From Blastomussa wellsi (Eukaryota; Cnidaria; Anthozoa; Scleractinia; Plerogyridae): 64,000 bases of DNA. Positions 22,186 to 33,400 of the stretch are shown in pieces (position 1 is the first letter of the stretch; the number at the start of each line of letters is the position of its first letter). The position numbers and the translations under genes were made by a program. The stretch covers positions 8,466,139 through 8,530,138 of the forward strand of contig OX393569.1 in assembly GCA_947652115.1 (NCBI GenBank). The letters are read 5' to 3'. Under the pieces are notes generated by a model. That model saw nothing but the letters and a program-made list of their open reading frames with translations, ran no database searches and was not told the DNA's origin.

Positions 22186-25100
22186 ATGGCAGACAAAGAT
22201 GGCGATTGTACGAATGACGCTGGCGAAACACAACGCCAGATCACCGACAGCAAGTTAAAAGGCAACGAGAAAGATCTTCAGACGATTTTCAAGAAACTCA
22301 GAGTAGACAATGGACCGTAAGTAGCTATTGAATACGTCTTGTTGTTCCCGAAATTCATGTTTCAAAAAGCGTGGTGATCGATATTTAGAAATATGCTAAA
22401 GGTTTTGTTTACGATAAATCAAATGCCTTCTAGGTAATACTTCTTCAAATTTAGCTTAATCTATTTTAAGCCCAATACTCTATTTTAACTTCGGTTATTC
22501 GATCTGGGAAACTTTTACTTAGTGAATTGTTATGTCGATACATTAAAATATTTTACACTTTCGATGATTCAGCAAATTAAGCTTATACATGTAGCTGCCG
22601 AATAACGAAACAACTGTTGATTGAGTGGCATAGTGAATTCTATAAAAATGCATGGTAGATTGTATTTCACAACTGCGATACACATCATCCCTATATTTTC
22701 CTGTTGTTGTTTTTCTTCGCTTTATTTTTATGTTCGTGCCATTTCATAGCACTGATTTTGCCGTCTTTTGCAAATTGCAAAATAATGTGGCTTGAAAATT
22801 GCACTTTGTTGTTTTCAGGTAATGTTGAAACCAGAATTTTAAGGAGTGAGTCAGTCACTACAGTCTATTTTCACTTTCTTGCAGACCAATTGCTGTTCAT
22901 AATTTATCTTAAAAGGCTGGGTTCACACTGCAGGTTAAAACATTTCTGTGTGGTCATCATTTTGAAATGCTTTGACCAGGAACCCTGTGGCTATAAACTA
23001 TCTGAATGGATGTTAAAACTTTGCTCATCCTTGGTGTAAAAACCAGTGACATAAAACTGAAAAAATTGCCAAATATTAGCGATTAAAGCACTGCACACCA
23101 TCGTCACAAAGTTAAGACTGGAAAAGATTGATTATTTTAAGACAGTTCTTGTTCCAAACATCTTCGAAAACACCTCCAGTGATTCAAGAAGGATCCAGGC
23201 TTGCCATGTGACTTTTTGGCAATGAGCCTGGGTACTAGTTTCGTTCGTCTTGTCATTTCCCCGTTCAGCATTCAGCAGTTTATAAACAGACAAACAATCA
23301 TGTCATGGAAGAGACAAGGAAAGGAAGGATTGATTGTCACTTAGCAGTTCAATAATATCCTGGAGTTTTCCACACTAACAATGGCCTCTTGTTATGTTCA
23401 ACTTACAACGTACAGCCGCTGAGTGTGTAATGGTCCTTAAACGAGTAAAAATTTAAAATACTGCTAATATCTAAAATTTAAGATACATGTCCATTTAAAA
23501 CTTTATACAAGAAAGTGACCTTAGCAATAAAAACATCTTTGCTCAAGAGTTTTCAAATTAAGTTCATCAATTCCTATTTCATAGTTGCTATCAGATTTCA
23601 GAATGAGCCTGGTTGCTCTCTTTTGGACATGCTCAATCTTTTTTATTTATTTATAACAACTTCATTTGTAATAATCAATACAAAAAGGCTGCCATCAGGG
23701 AGGAACTGAATCCTCATGTCAATATTCCTCTTAGTGTGTGGCGACCAAACAACCAAACTGTACTCTAGTTGAGATCTAACCAGAGAGCAATAAAGAATCA
23801 TCAGCATAGGTACATCAAATAGGCCCTTACATGTTCACGAAATTAGCCCTAACATTCTGTTGGCTTTGGATACCATGCGATCAACATGAGAGTTCCAGGA
23901 GAGGTTATGACCGAGGTCATTGAATTCCAAAGCAATTTCCAATGGTGGATCATACATGTACAAATTTGTATCAAAAGGGTTTTTCTTCCTGGAGATCCTT
24001 ATTAACTTGCATTTCTTTATATTAGCATTGATATGGATTGCTCGCCCGGTTTGTGCACGTACAATGTTCTTATCCAGAATACATTTCCAAATAAGAGCAA
24101 CTGTCTCCTTTCCACGTAAAAATACTATGCACTGCCCACAAGCTTACAATAATATTTACATGTACCATTTTGCTCAGTCACAAATTCTTGGTTTGTAAAC
24201 ATACAAAAATGGTTTCAGCTTGGTAATTGTTACAATGTAGATGATGCATGTTCTTATACAAAGTAGTAACACTGGGTCAAATACCCTGAGCCGTAAGCTG
24301 TCCACTCAGCCATGAAACTCACCATGAAACATGGCAAGATGGCCATTTCCCACTGCTTTCACTGAGCTTCACTGTACGATTTCGACAAGTGGCTAACAAA
24401 CTACAGGAATTTAGGAGTATGTGTGATTAAGGTGGCTTGATTGGATTTTTGAGTGACGATACCTTTCAACTTTGAGCAGCTAGTGTACCGGCATAGAGTA
24501 TCCGACAGAAAATCGATTGCTCCAGGTGCACAAGAGAAAGATAACAGTTTCAGATGAAGTTAATTTAATCGTCATCGGAGTTACCATAGCAACATAGTGA
24601 CGTCATGCCCCACTTTACTCGAGACGGAATAACCTGTCATCAAGGGATAATTTTGGAAAACCCTTCCTCGATCTTTAACCTGGCATAATTTTCTTGAGGT
24701 TTGCCAAATTTGAAAAATTTACAATACATTAAAATATGTTGAAAATTTTAATGTATTGTAAATTTTTCAAATTTGGCAGACCTCAAGATGTATTGCAATA
24801 TTGTAATATTGTTAACGCGTAACGTAAGTAGTGTATTGTTTTAATATGTCACATAATCAAAGTAAAATGTCACGTAATTGAAGTATCATCAATAGTGTGT
24901 CTTCTAAGTGAAAACAATCTATCGAATTGTAATATATTGAATTTTCCTTTGTTCAAGTAATAGTGTAAGTAATATCAGTAATGTAATGCCTGTAAGCAGT
25001 ATTTGTGTGTAATGTATTGTTTAATATTGAAGCAAAATAAAAATAAAATAAAAAAATTGAAAAATTTTTATAAGAGTGATTTTGAGAAAATTTACGGTGA

Positions 25101-27957
25101 AGTTTAGTCGTGAATTCATACATCCTTACATAAATTGATAAGGCATTGAAATTTACAATTGCACGGAGATTCGAGACAATGGATAGGTATAATTAGAACC
25201 GCATACAACTAGACGGAAAATAAGCACAGTGTTTACCAAAGTTGAGGCTATAAATTGACAGCCTTAGAATGTTTCAATGAAGTTTAAACTCCGGGATTAT
25301 ATCAAATATTGGTTAATCTACCTGAAGAATAATTTTTAGAAAAATTTATCTACTGCTTTTTAAATAGTGACCATTTTAATAAATATAGGGTCAATTTTGA
25401 CGAAAACGCAAAATAACACTTCACTCCTGTTGATATTCAAGCCAGTGTTTTCAGAAATCGAATAGAACGATTTTGCTAAGATTTTCACCAAATGTAATTG
25501 GATGCTATTCAATTTATTTCAGACCAAAGTCTTCCGACATGAGGGCCAACAAACGTTTTAATAGCATTCAGGAACTAATACGATTTTTGTGTTTTTTTAA
25601 CACCTTAAAACTTGGCCATAAATTTTCTTGAAATCGCTCTTATAAAAATTCTTCATATTTGGCAGACCTCAAGAAAAGTATGTCAGGTCAAAGATCCAGG
25701 AATGGTTTTCCAAAATTATCTCTTGATGACAAGTTATTCGGTCTTGAATAAAGTGGGGCATGACGTCACTATGTTGCTATGGTAACTCCGATTACGCTGA
25801 AACCTATTTCATCTGTTTCAACTTTGATCTTTCTTTAGTGCACTTGGAGCAATCGATTTTCTGTCAAATACTCTTTGGCAGCACACTAGCTGCTCAAAGT
25901 TGAAAGGTATCGTCACTCAAAAATCCGATCGGGCCACCTTAAAACTGAAGTGTCGAAAATTGCTTGTTGTACAGTTAAGGTCAGTTTTAGGAGATTTTTC
26001 TTTGTCAAAGCAGATAATAGATTGTGGTCTGTATCGTGATTAAAGATCATTTGCCCAGATGGCAAGTGAGTCAAATTTTTTCTAACACTGCTTACCTACA
26101 TGTAGCCCTACAAACTGACAAAGTAAGAACAAATTCAAGTTTTTTTACTTTGGCCACAATTTTTTGGGTTTTTATTGACAGTTACCCTTAACACTCTAAA
26201 AGGGCAAACTTGAAAACAAATCAAACACTTCTTGAAATTTCTTGCATAAAAAAGAGGACAAAGAATTTTATACTTTGTGAAATGAAATTAAAATTAACTG
26301 CATCTTTCTCTGTGCAATAAGTTTATCAGTACAAAGTTGATTTGCCATCTTGAGGACATGAGTGACCATGCTCCCCACTTGGCTGCAAGTTAGGTGCCAG
26401 CTACTTCTTTGTTGTTGCAAATAAATTATATTTTGATTTAGCCAAGCCTAAAAGCAGAGCTCCGTATTTTTGCTGGTTCTTAAAAACGTCAACTCCAATT
26501 GCAGAATTTCCACTAAGAATGACCATAAAAAGTTAAAAAATGCTGCCAGAAGAAATAAATTCGGACCTGAGCCCGCGATAAATGAAGAAAAGCGGTCAAC
26601 GGTCAACTTCAGAAAAACACGTTACCTCAATGAGTTCTAACCTGAGCCCGCGATCTGGTTATGTGATACTGGTCAGCGGATACCTCGATTTGACAGCTGT
26701 TAATTGACCATAACATGTAGATGCCCTATAACAAAGATGTACAAGCTGATAAGGCTGACAAGGAGTTGACAAGGCATGGCTATTTGTGGCCGCCATGTTG
26801 CGATACGAGCAATACCGCTAGCAATGATAACCATGATAAAATCAACTCATGGGTTTCGTTTCCTTTCCCATATGAGTATGGGGCTCTGCTTGGCGGCCCT
26901 TGGGGCCGCCGGAGCTCCGCTACAAATTGTGTATAACTACATTCTATCCTCCAGTGGTAGTCTTGGAAACAGATTTTCCACTTTATCTTCACACTACCAG
27001 CTAGAGTTTTGCTTGATTTCTAAAATTTCACCTAGATGCAGTCCACCATTGATAAAAATACTTACTTAATGCAGATTCCACTCAAAGCTGGAGCAATAAG
27101 TGCAAAAATTACTAAAAATCTACTCGTAGTACGGTAAGCATTTTGTGTACTAGTTTAAAGCATCTAACTTTAGTTCATGTCTCCAAGTGACCCCATGACT
27201 AATTTTTTTACGGATTCTGGAGTAAATTAATGTGAAACCTCATACAAATGCTTGAAATATGTATGTGTTTTGAACTGACGTAAAGTGTGCGTTTTGATTA
27301 AAATATCGATAACTTCAAATTCAATTTTCTCTGGTGGGGTCAGCTTGAGGGCTAAAGTCTCAATGAGTTCTTCTTAACTATATTCAAAATGTTAACATGC
27401 TTTGAGGTGTTTTGAATATTGGAATGTTTTGTTCTCCACACAGCAAAAGACTTCATAGGAAATCACGACTGGGATCTCTAGGTAATTTAAGAAATAGAGA
27501 CAATGGCAACAAACAGAATGTAAGAAGAATTCTTAGAGAACCAACATTTATATACAAGAATCAACAAGCTTCAGCAATTTTCTGCAAGAATCAGGTTTGT
27601 GGTAGAATAAGACACAGGAGACGTAAAGTGAGTCTTGATTTAAGAAATGAGGGAAGGACAAAAGACCACAGAGAATCTCTCAGTGACAGTGAGTTAGAGT
27701 GCAATAAATCCCTAAAAGCCAAGAGTCTACGCAATGCAAGTAAAGGAGTGAAAATTGAACACAGGTCTCACTTTCGATCACGGGAAATGGTCGCAGATTG
27801 TAGCAGGCAGCATCGAAGATTACAGGCTGCAAATGTACAAAGACATACAGGAATGAACTTTGATGACACAACACCAGATGAGTTAGCTGCATATTTTGAT
27901 CAGTTGCTGTATTTTCCGAAGCCTATGTCAGCTATGGCAGAAATGATGTATACATAA
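22186..27957 (+). CDS. OSER1: Oxidative stress-responsive serine-rich protein 1 (OSER1) homologue, 2 coding exons
   Basis: Exon 1 is 22186-22316 (donor GTAAGTAG) and exon 2 is 27444-27957 (acceptor CTCCACACAG). The junction completes a Pro codon and gives 214 residues. Two blocks identify the family. Near residues 24-42 there is KGNEKDLQTIFKKLRVDN, against human ..EESLQTAFKKLRVD... At the C-terminus the protein has DELAAYFDQLLYFPKPMS followed by AMAEMMYT, where human OSER1 ends SHMAEMMYT. The middle is basic and Ser/Arg-rich with RRKVSLDLR and a SLSDSELE cluster, and is not conserved. Human OSER1 is longer (about 290 residues). In animals it is linked to oxidative-stress response; the biochemical activity is not defined. 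A longer open frame starting at 27412 lies partly in the intron and is not the true start. AATAAA follows at 28088 and 28139. Confidence 0.92.
23560..24120 (-). pseudogene. LINE reverse transcriptase fragment (Jockey/CR1-like 3' part)
   Basis: On the minus strand one can read FNDLGHNLSWNSHVDRMVSK followed by ANRMLGLIS, a stop, CKGLFDV, then LYCSLVRSQLEYSLVVWSPH and TKRNIDM. These are the thumb-region motifs of Jockey/CR1/L2-type reverse transcriptases. The frame has stops, and an AT-rich insertion interrupts it after the NIDM block before KREQ. It lies in the OSER1 intron. Confidence 0.7.
24431..25938. mobile_element. 1.5-kb non-autonomous transposon with long TIRs and TTAA target site
   Basis: TTAA at 24427-24430 is followed by GGTGGC, and GCCACC at 25933-25938 is followed by TTAA. 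The arms match for roughly 300 bases with moderate divergence. Landmarks are TGAGTGACGATACCTTTCAA, GAAAATCGATTGCTCCA, GGAGTTACCATAGCAACATA and CATGACGTCA on the left, all mirrored on the right. A second hairpin is nested at 24693-24787 (CTTGAGGTTTGCCAAATTTG and complement). The TTAA duplication suggests piggyBac or Kolobok type. There is no transposase. Confidence 0.8.
26449..26935 (-). repeat. GGAGCTCCG-ended element, second copy
   Basis: It begins AAGCCTAAAAGCAGAGCTCCG and ends GGGGCCGCCGGAGCTCCGCT. The ends match those of the 4443-4676 element in reverse orientation, with extra internal sequence. It lies in the OSER1 intron. Confidence 0.55.
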
Positions 27958-28087
27958 CTGCACGTGACCTTTCCACTATCGCATTGTACAATATTATATA
28001 TGTGCAGTAGGGTCTTTTTCTTTTCTATTTCTCTTTGCCTCCTAGTTAGAAATATTTCAGTCTTCGTTATTTCACTTATATATCAGA

Positions 28088-28144
28088 AATAAATTTATAA
28101 CAGCAATTTGAGTTGAAAAGCTTGAAACGAAACTTTGTAATAAA
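28088..28144 (+). terminator. OSER1 polyadenylation signals
   Basis: AATAAA at 28088-28093 and again at 28139-28144 lie 131 and 182 bases after the OSER1 stop codon. Confidence 0.6.
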
Positions 28145-29193
28145 CAGGTACATGTACTGTTGTTCTTTGAAGGTAATTTTATGAAATATTTAACGATCAT
28201 CCTGTGAAATCACAAGGAGTATCGCTTGACACTTTGTGCAGCCTTGTCGGCTAAAATCAGGTGATATTCCACGAGATCGAACAGGAAATTATTTAATTAT
28301 TCAACAATTTGTCAACAAGGCGTATTTCACAACTACAAAAGCTGTCGCTATGCGCTATGCGCTTTGTAGCACTTCAGGCAAATCATTGTAACTTATGTAT
28401 ATTGCAGGATATCTGAGAAAATAATTAAGGTAATAGAGTGGTTAAGTGTGACGTCACAAATATTTAAATTTTTGAAATTATGGGATTCATTAAGATCTTC
28501 AGAAAGTACATGATGAAGATTGTCCACTTGCCAAAAATCAGCATCTTATTTCAATTTAGGGGTTCCTCCCACCCCCTTGTATTACTGTCGGAGTTCGAGT
28601 TTCCTTGTACGTCCGAGGGTTAAGGTGAACCTCGCCCCCCACCCGCCCCCCTCCTCGTCGACACTGGCTCCCTTAAGGTCGACATTCGCCCCCTTTGCCG
28701 TCCATCGGGATATCCAGACACCGAGAAGATAGTTGAAAATATGACAAATATGACGCGCAGCGGACTATTTCCGACGAAATTCTAGGTGTTTGGATAGCCG
28801 ATGGAACACTGTCTCTAGCGTTTGATACATGTTCTCAATCGAAACCAAAACTAAGGAGTAAACGGTGGAAATCGTCAGTATATGCTAATTAAGAACGGGT
28901 ATCCCAACCTCCTTCACGGTTATGGTTTTCTTTGTTTTAACTTGCTGGATTATTACTGGCGTTTGAGAAAGGAATGTTCGCATGAGAAGTCGGAATGGTC
29001 GCATGAAGAGAGATAATGAAAAGGGAAGAACAGATGGAAACGCAAGGTGGAGCTTACTGTTAAGGCATTTTTTTATGGGAACAGGGAACAATACTATAAC
29101 TTAGTACCGTGACTGGGGTTTTGTATTTACCACAAAACAGTATATTATAAAAAAAATTAAAACGAAGAAACGCACTTAACATAGAAAATTACC
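28145..29193. other. Convergent intergenic region
   Basis: This lies between OSER1 (+) and the spectraplakin (-), tail to tail. I see no gene. There is a C-rich stretch near 28625-28700 and otherwise AT-rich sequence without recognised repeats. Confidence 0.55.
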
Positions 29194-29779
29194 TTTATTT
29201 AACTACTACAAAATGCTCATAAGTTTAAATTAGCTTTCCCCAAAACACGGAAGGAAAACGAGTTGGAACTGATTTCAACTCTCTTCAAGACTACACACGC
29301 GGGACTGCGTTATGAAATGTTCAAATGCGACAATATTAATTTCTACTTAAATAGTTTCAAACTCTACAATTTCTTAACAAATATTATTATCCAAAAATGT
29401 CTTCTTAACTTATTTTACTAGTACTTTCCCAAAGGGCTATGATACACCTCAAATGACTTAATGGTTAACATTCAATTCACAGCTTGCTTAGCTTTTAGCA
29501 AACAAAACAGGAAAAAGCTTTACACGATATAAAAGATGCCCAACTTTCAAAAAATGGCCGTTTTCAATCTTAATACAATTACGAAGAATTAGCTTAACGG
29601 GTAAAAACGATTGCATGTGGTGGTCGCTGTTACATTCTCGAAAAACGACATTTAATTGAAACAATATTATAACTCTCACTCTTACAAGAAACCTATATTA
29701 AATACTTTCTTAGACTGTCCAACACAAATTATTTTTAACACTACCTAATACTTGATTTGATTTGTTCTTATTTGCGTAT
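29194..29779 (-). terminator. Spectraplakin 3' UTR and polyadenylation signal
   Basis: On the minus strand AATAAA occurs at 29199-29194, about 580 bases after the stop codon at 29780-29782. The AT-rich stretch between is the likely 3' UTR. No other gene is visible in it. Confidence 0.5.
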
Positions 29780-30468
29780 TTACTTCTTAGCGCCCTTTTT
29801 CTCTTCTCCATTCTTCGCTTTTGATGTCCCAGGGCTCTTTGTTGTACTCTTGGATGCTGGAATGGACGTGCCTCGCGCCCCTTCTTTTGGTTTATGAAGA
29901 CTTTCTCTGCTACCTCGCACATTTTCTCGACTTCCCGATGTTCCAGTTCTTGAGAGCCCAGTCCCCTTGACGGAAGATTTTGACGCGGCCGAACTGGGAC
30001 GATCCGGGGAGCCGCGAGACGAGGTGCTACTTGTGGGACTTGAAGGAATTCCCGATGATACCCGAGAAGACGAGGTCTCCGAAGAATCCTCGAGAGATCC
30101 CGTGCTTCCAAGCGATGTTTGACTGTCCGTTTTCTTAATTCTTGAAATGGTTTTCTTTACTGGAGAGGACTTTTCAGCCGTCCCCTTTAAGCTTGTCCCG
30201 CTTCTCTGCTTGGCAGGGCCACTGGACTGTTTAAGTTCTCCGGACTTTTCACGACGTGGCCGAAGTTCGCCGGATTTCTCTCGGCGTATTCCGTAACCGC
30301 TGCTCTGAACGTCAAGTCGTGGTTTTCGGCCAGGTCCACTGGGTGGTTTTTCAGTGACTGACTTGCTCTGTTCCGTAGGCCGTCTACTTGAGAATGTTCC
30401 TATTGTTAATGTGGCGCCTTCAGGCCTTGACAGCTGTTCTCTGAGTTCTATATTTGTTCGACCGGAAG
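29780..30468 (-). other. MACF1: Spectraplakin C-terminal exon: end of GAR domain and Ser/Arg-rich tail
   Basis: The terminal exon begins [18 protein letters not shown], which completes the GAR domain as in vertebrates ([16 protein letters not shown]). The rest, about 210 residues, is low-complexity and rich in Ser, Arg, Lys, Gly and Pro. It holds two RREKSGEL units and serine runs such as [12 protein letters not shown]. In the family this tail binds microtubules, and I infer the same here. I see no SxIP motif of the EB1-binding type beyond the loose GIPSS and TSIPAS; the latter contains SIP preceded by Thr. Confidence 0.85.
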
Positions 30469-33400
30469 CTGGAAGAAGAATAAACCGAAGTACAGTCATG
30501 CTTTGGACTTGTGCTTCTGAGTCCTTGACTACCCTCCCCTCCCCTGACAAAAAGGCTAAAGTTCTCTGTTCGACTGAGGTCGACAACCCTCTCCCTCCCC
30601 TGACAAAAAGGTTAAAATTGTTACTTTACTATTTCACTCCTGTTAAATATTGTCAGTGTAAGGCGTTGTTACGAAATGGAAAATTATCAGCTGGGAGACA
30701 TTGCTTTGATGTATACCCAAATAATCATTGACACAATTATATGACAATCGGTAAACACGAAATGCCACCAGAATTTGAGCACTAACTAATCAGGTACGAA
30801 GTGCGTTTGTTAACAAGTGCTTATTTACCTCTGCAAGGGTCATTCTTTTGAAGGAATTCATCCAATGTTTCCCAGCCTCCTCCGACTCGGACCATGACAG
30901 TACTGCGGAGGATGCGAACCAACCGCAGCTTCTGAGAGTCTCCAAACTGTAACAGATGCATACAAAGAGGACAGTTGAATACCCGCTACACAATATCACC
31001 TGTGTGGCACTTTTCATCAGTTTGCCACTTCCTCTCTGGAAAACTCTATAATTATCGGTCCGCTGTAATCACCTACCTTCTAATACTATTGCATTTTAGT
31101 AAAAATCTACTAGTATACCAAATCTGATTGGCTGAGCTACTATACACTATCAGCCATTACGACGTCTTCGCGCTTTAGCGAAGTTTCGGCAGGAAGATTT
31201 ACAACTTTTTCACCGACACCTAATTCGTTTATTATGATTTTTACTACAACAATTAGATTATTCGCTCGAGATTTCTATGAGTTGATAGTTAATTCGGCCT
31301 TCGGCTCATCAACTATCACCTCAGAAATCTCGAGCTCATAATCTAATTGTTAAGTAGGGTTATGGGTATTAGGGACCTTCAGATGGGAGTAACAGTACGA
31401 GATCGAGTACGAGTACAACTTTCGAATTTCAATCCAGTTACGGTCCCAGAAGCCTCACTCTTCCCAGTTGCTACTGAACCAGTTGAAAAGGAGACTGTCG
31501 GTGCAAGATTGCTGTTAAATGTGAAAGCATAGGCACGAGAACTTAGTTTGAAAACTCGTACTCGTACTCCGATCTGAAGGTCTCTATTGCTATGATCTGT
31601 TACGTGTTGTTTTAAGAACCAATGACATGTTCATTCAGAGAGGTTGTGGCCGACCCCTTTTCATGTCAAGGGACAAACAAACTTGACGAGAGGACAAAAA
31701 TAAACAAAAACAAGAAGGTAGAAAAGAGGTGACCTGTCGGGACGGAATCGTCCGAACAGTGCAAAATGTAAATGTAATTAAAAGTGGTCATGCACTTAGC
31801 GTCTTAAGTTCTAAGCTTGGCTACTTTTCAGTCATGTCACTGAACAAAGGAAACAAATATTGCAAATGAACACCACATGGTTAAAAATCCCAACTGGCAG
31901 GAGGCAGACCAGTTGGTTATTTACAAAGCGTGACAGAGGATTTGAACTCGGGACTACCGAAAAACAAATCCCGCTAGTGACAAGATGGAGGCATTGAACA
32001 CGGGACCTCGGGATTACAACACCAGCGCCCTAAACCACTCGGCCACTTTGACTCCTAAAAAGTACGAGCTACAAAGCAGTGTTGAACTTACCCTGTATTT
32101 GTTCTCGGCAATTTTGACGTACTGAAATTTACTGGAACATGCGCAGTTGCGACACTGGCGTTCCACTTCAGATTGAATCTGTTGCTCTTCAGTCTTTGGT
32201 TTCTCCGGCTTCTTGGTCGACTGATAAAACAAGAAAAGGAAAACGGAAAAAATATCATTCTAACTGTACTTCGAAATACAATGACACGACAAGAGTGTTT
32301 GTTAGGAAATGTAAAACGCGTGTTCACGACGTTTGGGAAGAAAGGACTCAAAAACAAACTCCGAAAAAACGCGAGCCTCGTGCTGTTAAGTTTTTGTTCA
32401 CATTGCAATCCATTCCCGTCCTCACCATCGTTTATCATCATCGATTCATAACATTTCATGCCATTTTGTATTAATCAGAACATTGTTGTTGAGTTTATTG
32501 GGATGAAGTCTACGACTCACCGTTTTTTTGTCCTTTAGTGAATTCACGAACTCCTTGTAGTCAATGAGTCCGTCACGTTCAAATTTGCTGGCGACAATTT
32601 CCATTTCCCATCTTTCTGTAGGGAAACCTTAAAATATAGACATACAGAGTCACAAAATACCACAAAAAGCGTCACGCGTGTGTTCATGGCAGTAACGCGT
32701 GTTTAAACCAGTATAGAGGGGGTAAGTTTCTAAAGAAACTGTTGTGCTGCGTCGGTGGGAAGTATAACAATATAATTTGGTTTTATCAACTGGGTTGATA
32801 ATGTCAATTGGCCACCGTAAAGAGATTCAAGTGCTGACGTTTCGAGCGTTAGCCCTTCGTCGGAGCGAATCGACGAAGGGCTAACGCTCGAAACGTCAGC
32901 TCTTGAATCTCTTTACGGTGGCCAATTGACATTATCAACCCAGTTGATAAAACCAAATTATATTTAAAACAGTATGTCACATTGTTAAAACCCCAGGGGG
33001 GGGGGGGGGGGTTACTCGGGATTTCAAGTGATGGGGATGATCGAATGGAGCCAAAAGTCAAGGCCCCAAAAACTCCCTAGGGCTTCCAGCAAAACCCAAA
33101 AACATCCCTGGACCAAAAATTAACCCCCCCAAAAAACCATGCCGATTTTGTGGCCCTTAAAAGTTCCAGAAAGGGGTAATGCTATAACACAAAGAAAAAC
33201 ATTGGAAATTCTACACTCCTGTTTGTTTGTTCACCATACCATCTGAATATATCCTTTCCCTCATCTGGCAGTCATTTTAACAAGCTATAGAGCGTTTTCA
33301 CTCGCGTGACGAAAAAAAAAAATTAATCGAAAACCATTCAGTGGACAGAGTCAAGAAACTACGATATTACAGAGGAAAAATAAAGAAAACACCTCCAAGT

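Larger units (their letters stand above)
30829..32220 (-). other. MACF1: GAS2-related (GAR) microtubule-binding domain exons
   Basis: Exons 32092-32220 and 30829-30946. The first reads [20 protein letters not shown] then [13 protein letters not shown], with the cysteine cluster CxxCxC of the zinc-binding GAR fold. The second reads [20 protein letters not shown] then [19 protein letters not shown], nearly identical to human MACF1. KYR joins directly to FGDSQ, as in Drosophila Shot and GAS2 proteins, without the short extra segment I recall in vertebrate MACF1. Confidence 0.92.

Noticed and set aside
27412..27443. Upstream ATG extending the OSER1 exon 2 frame
   Set aside because: These bases form the polypyrimidine tract and acceptor (CTCCACACAG). 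Joining to the 22186 exon restores the conserved N-terminal KKLRVD block in frame.
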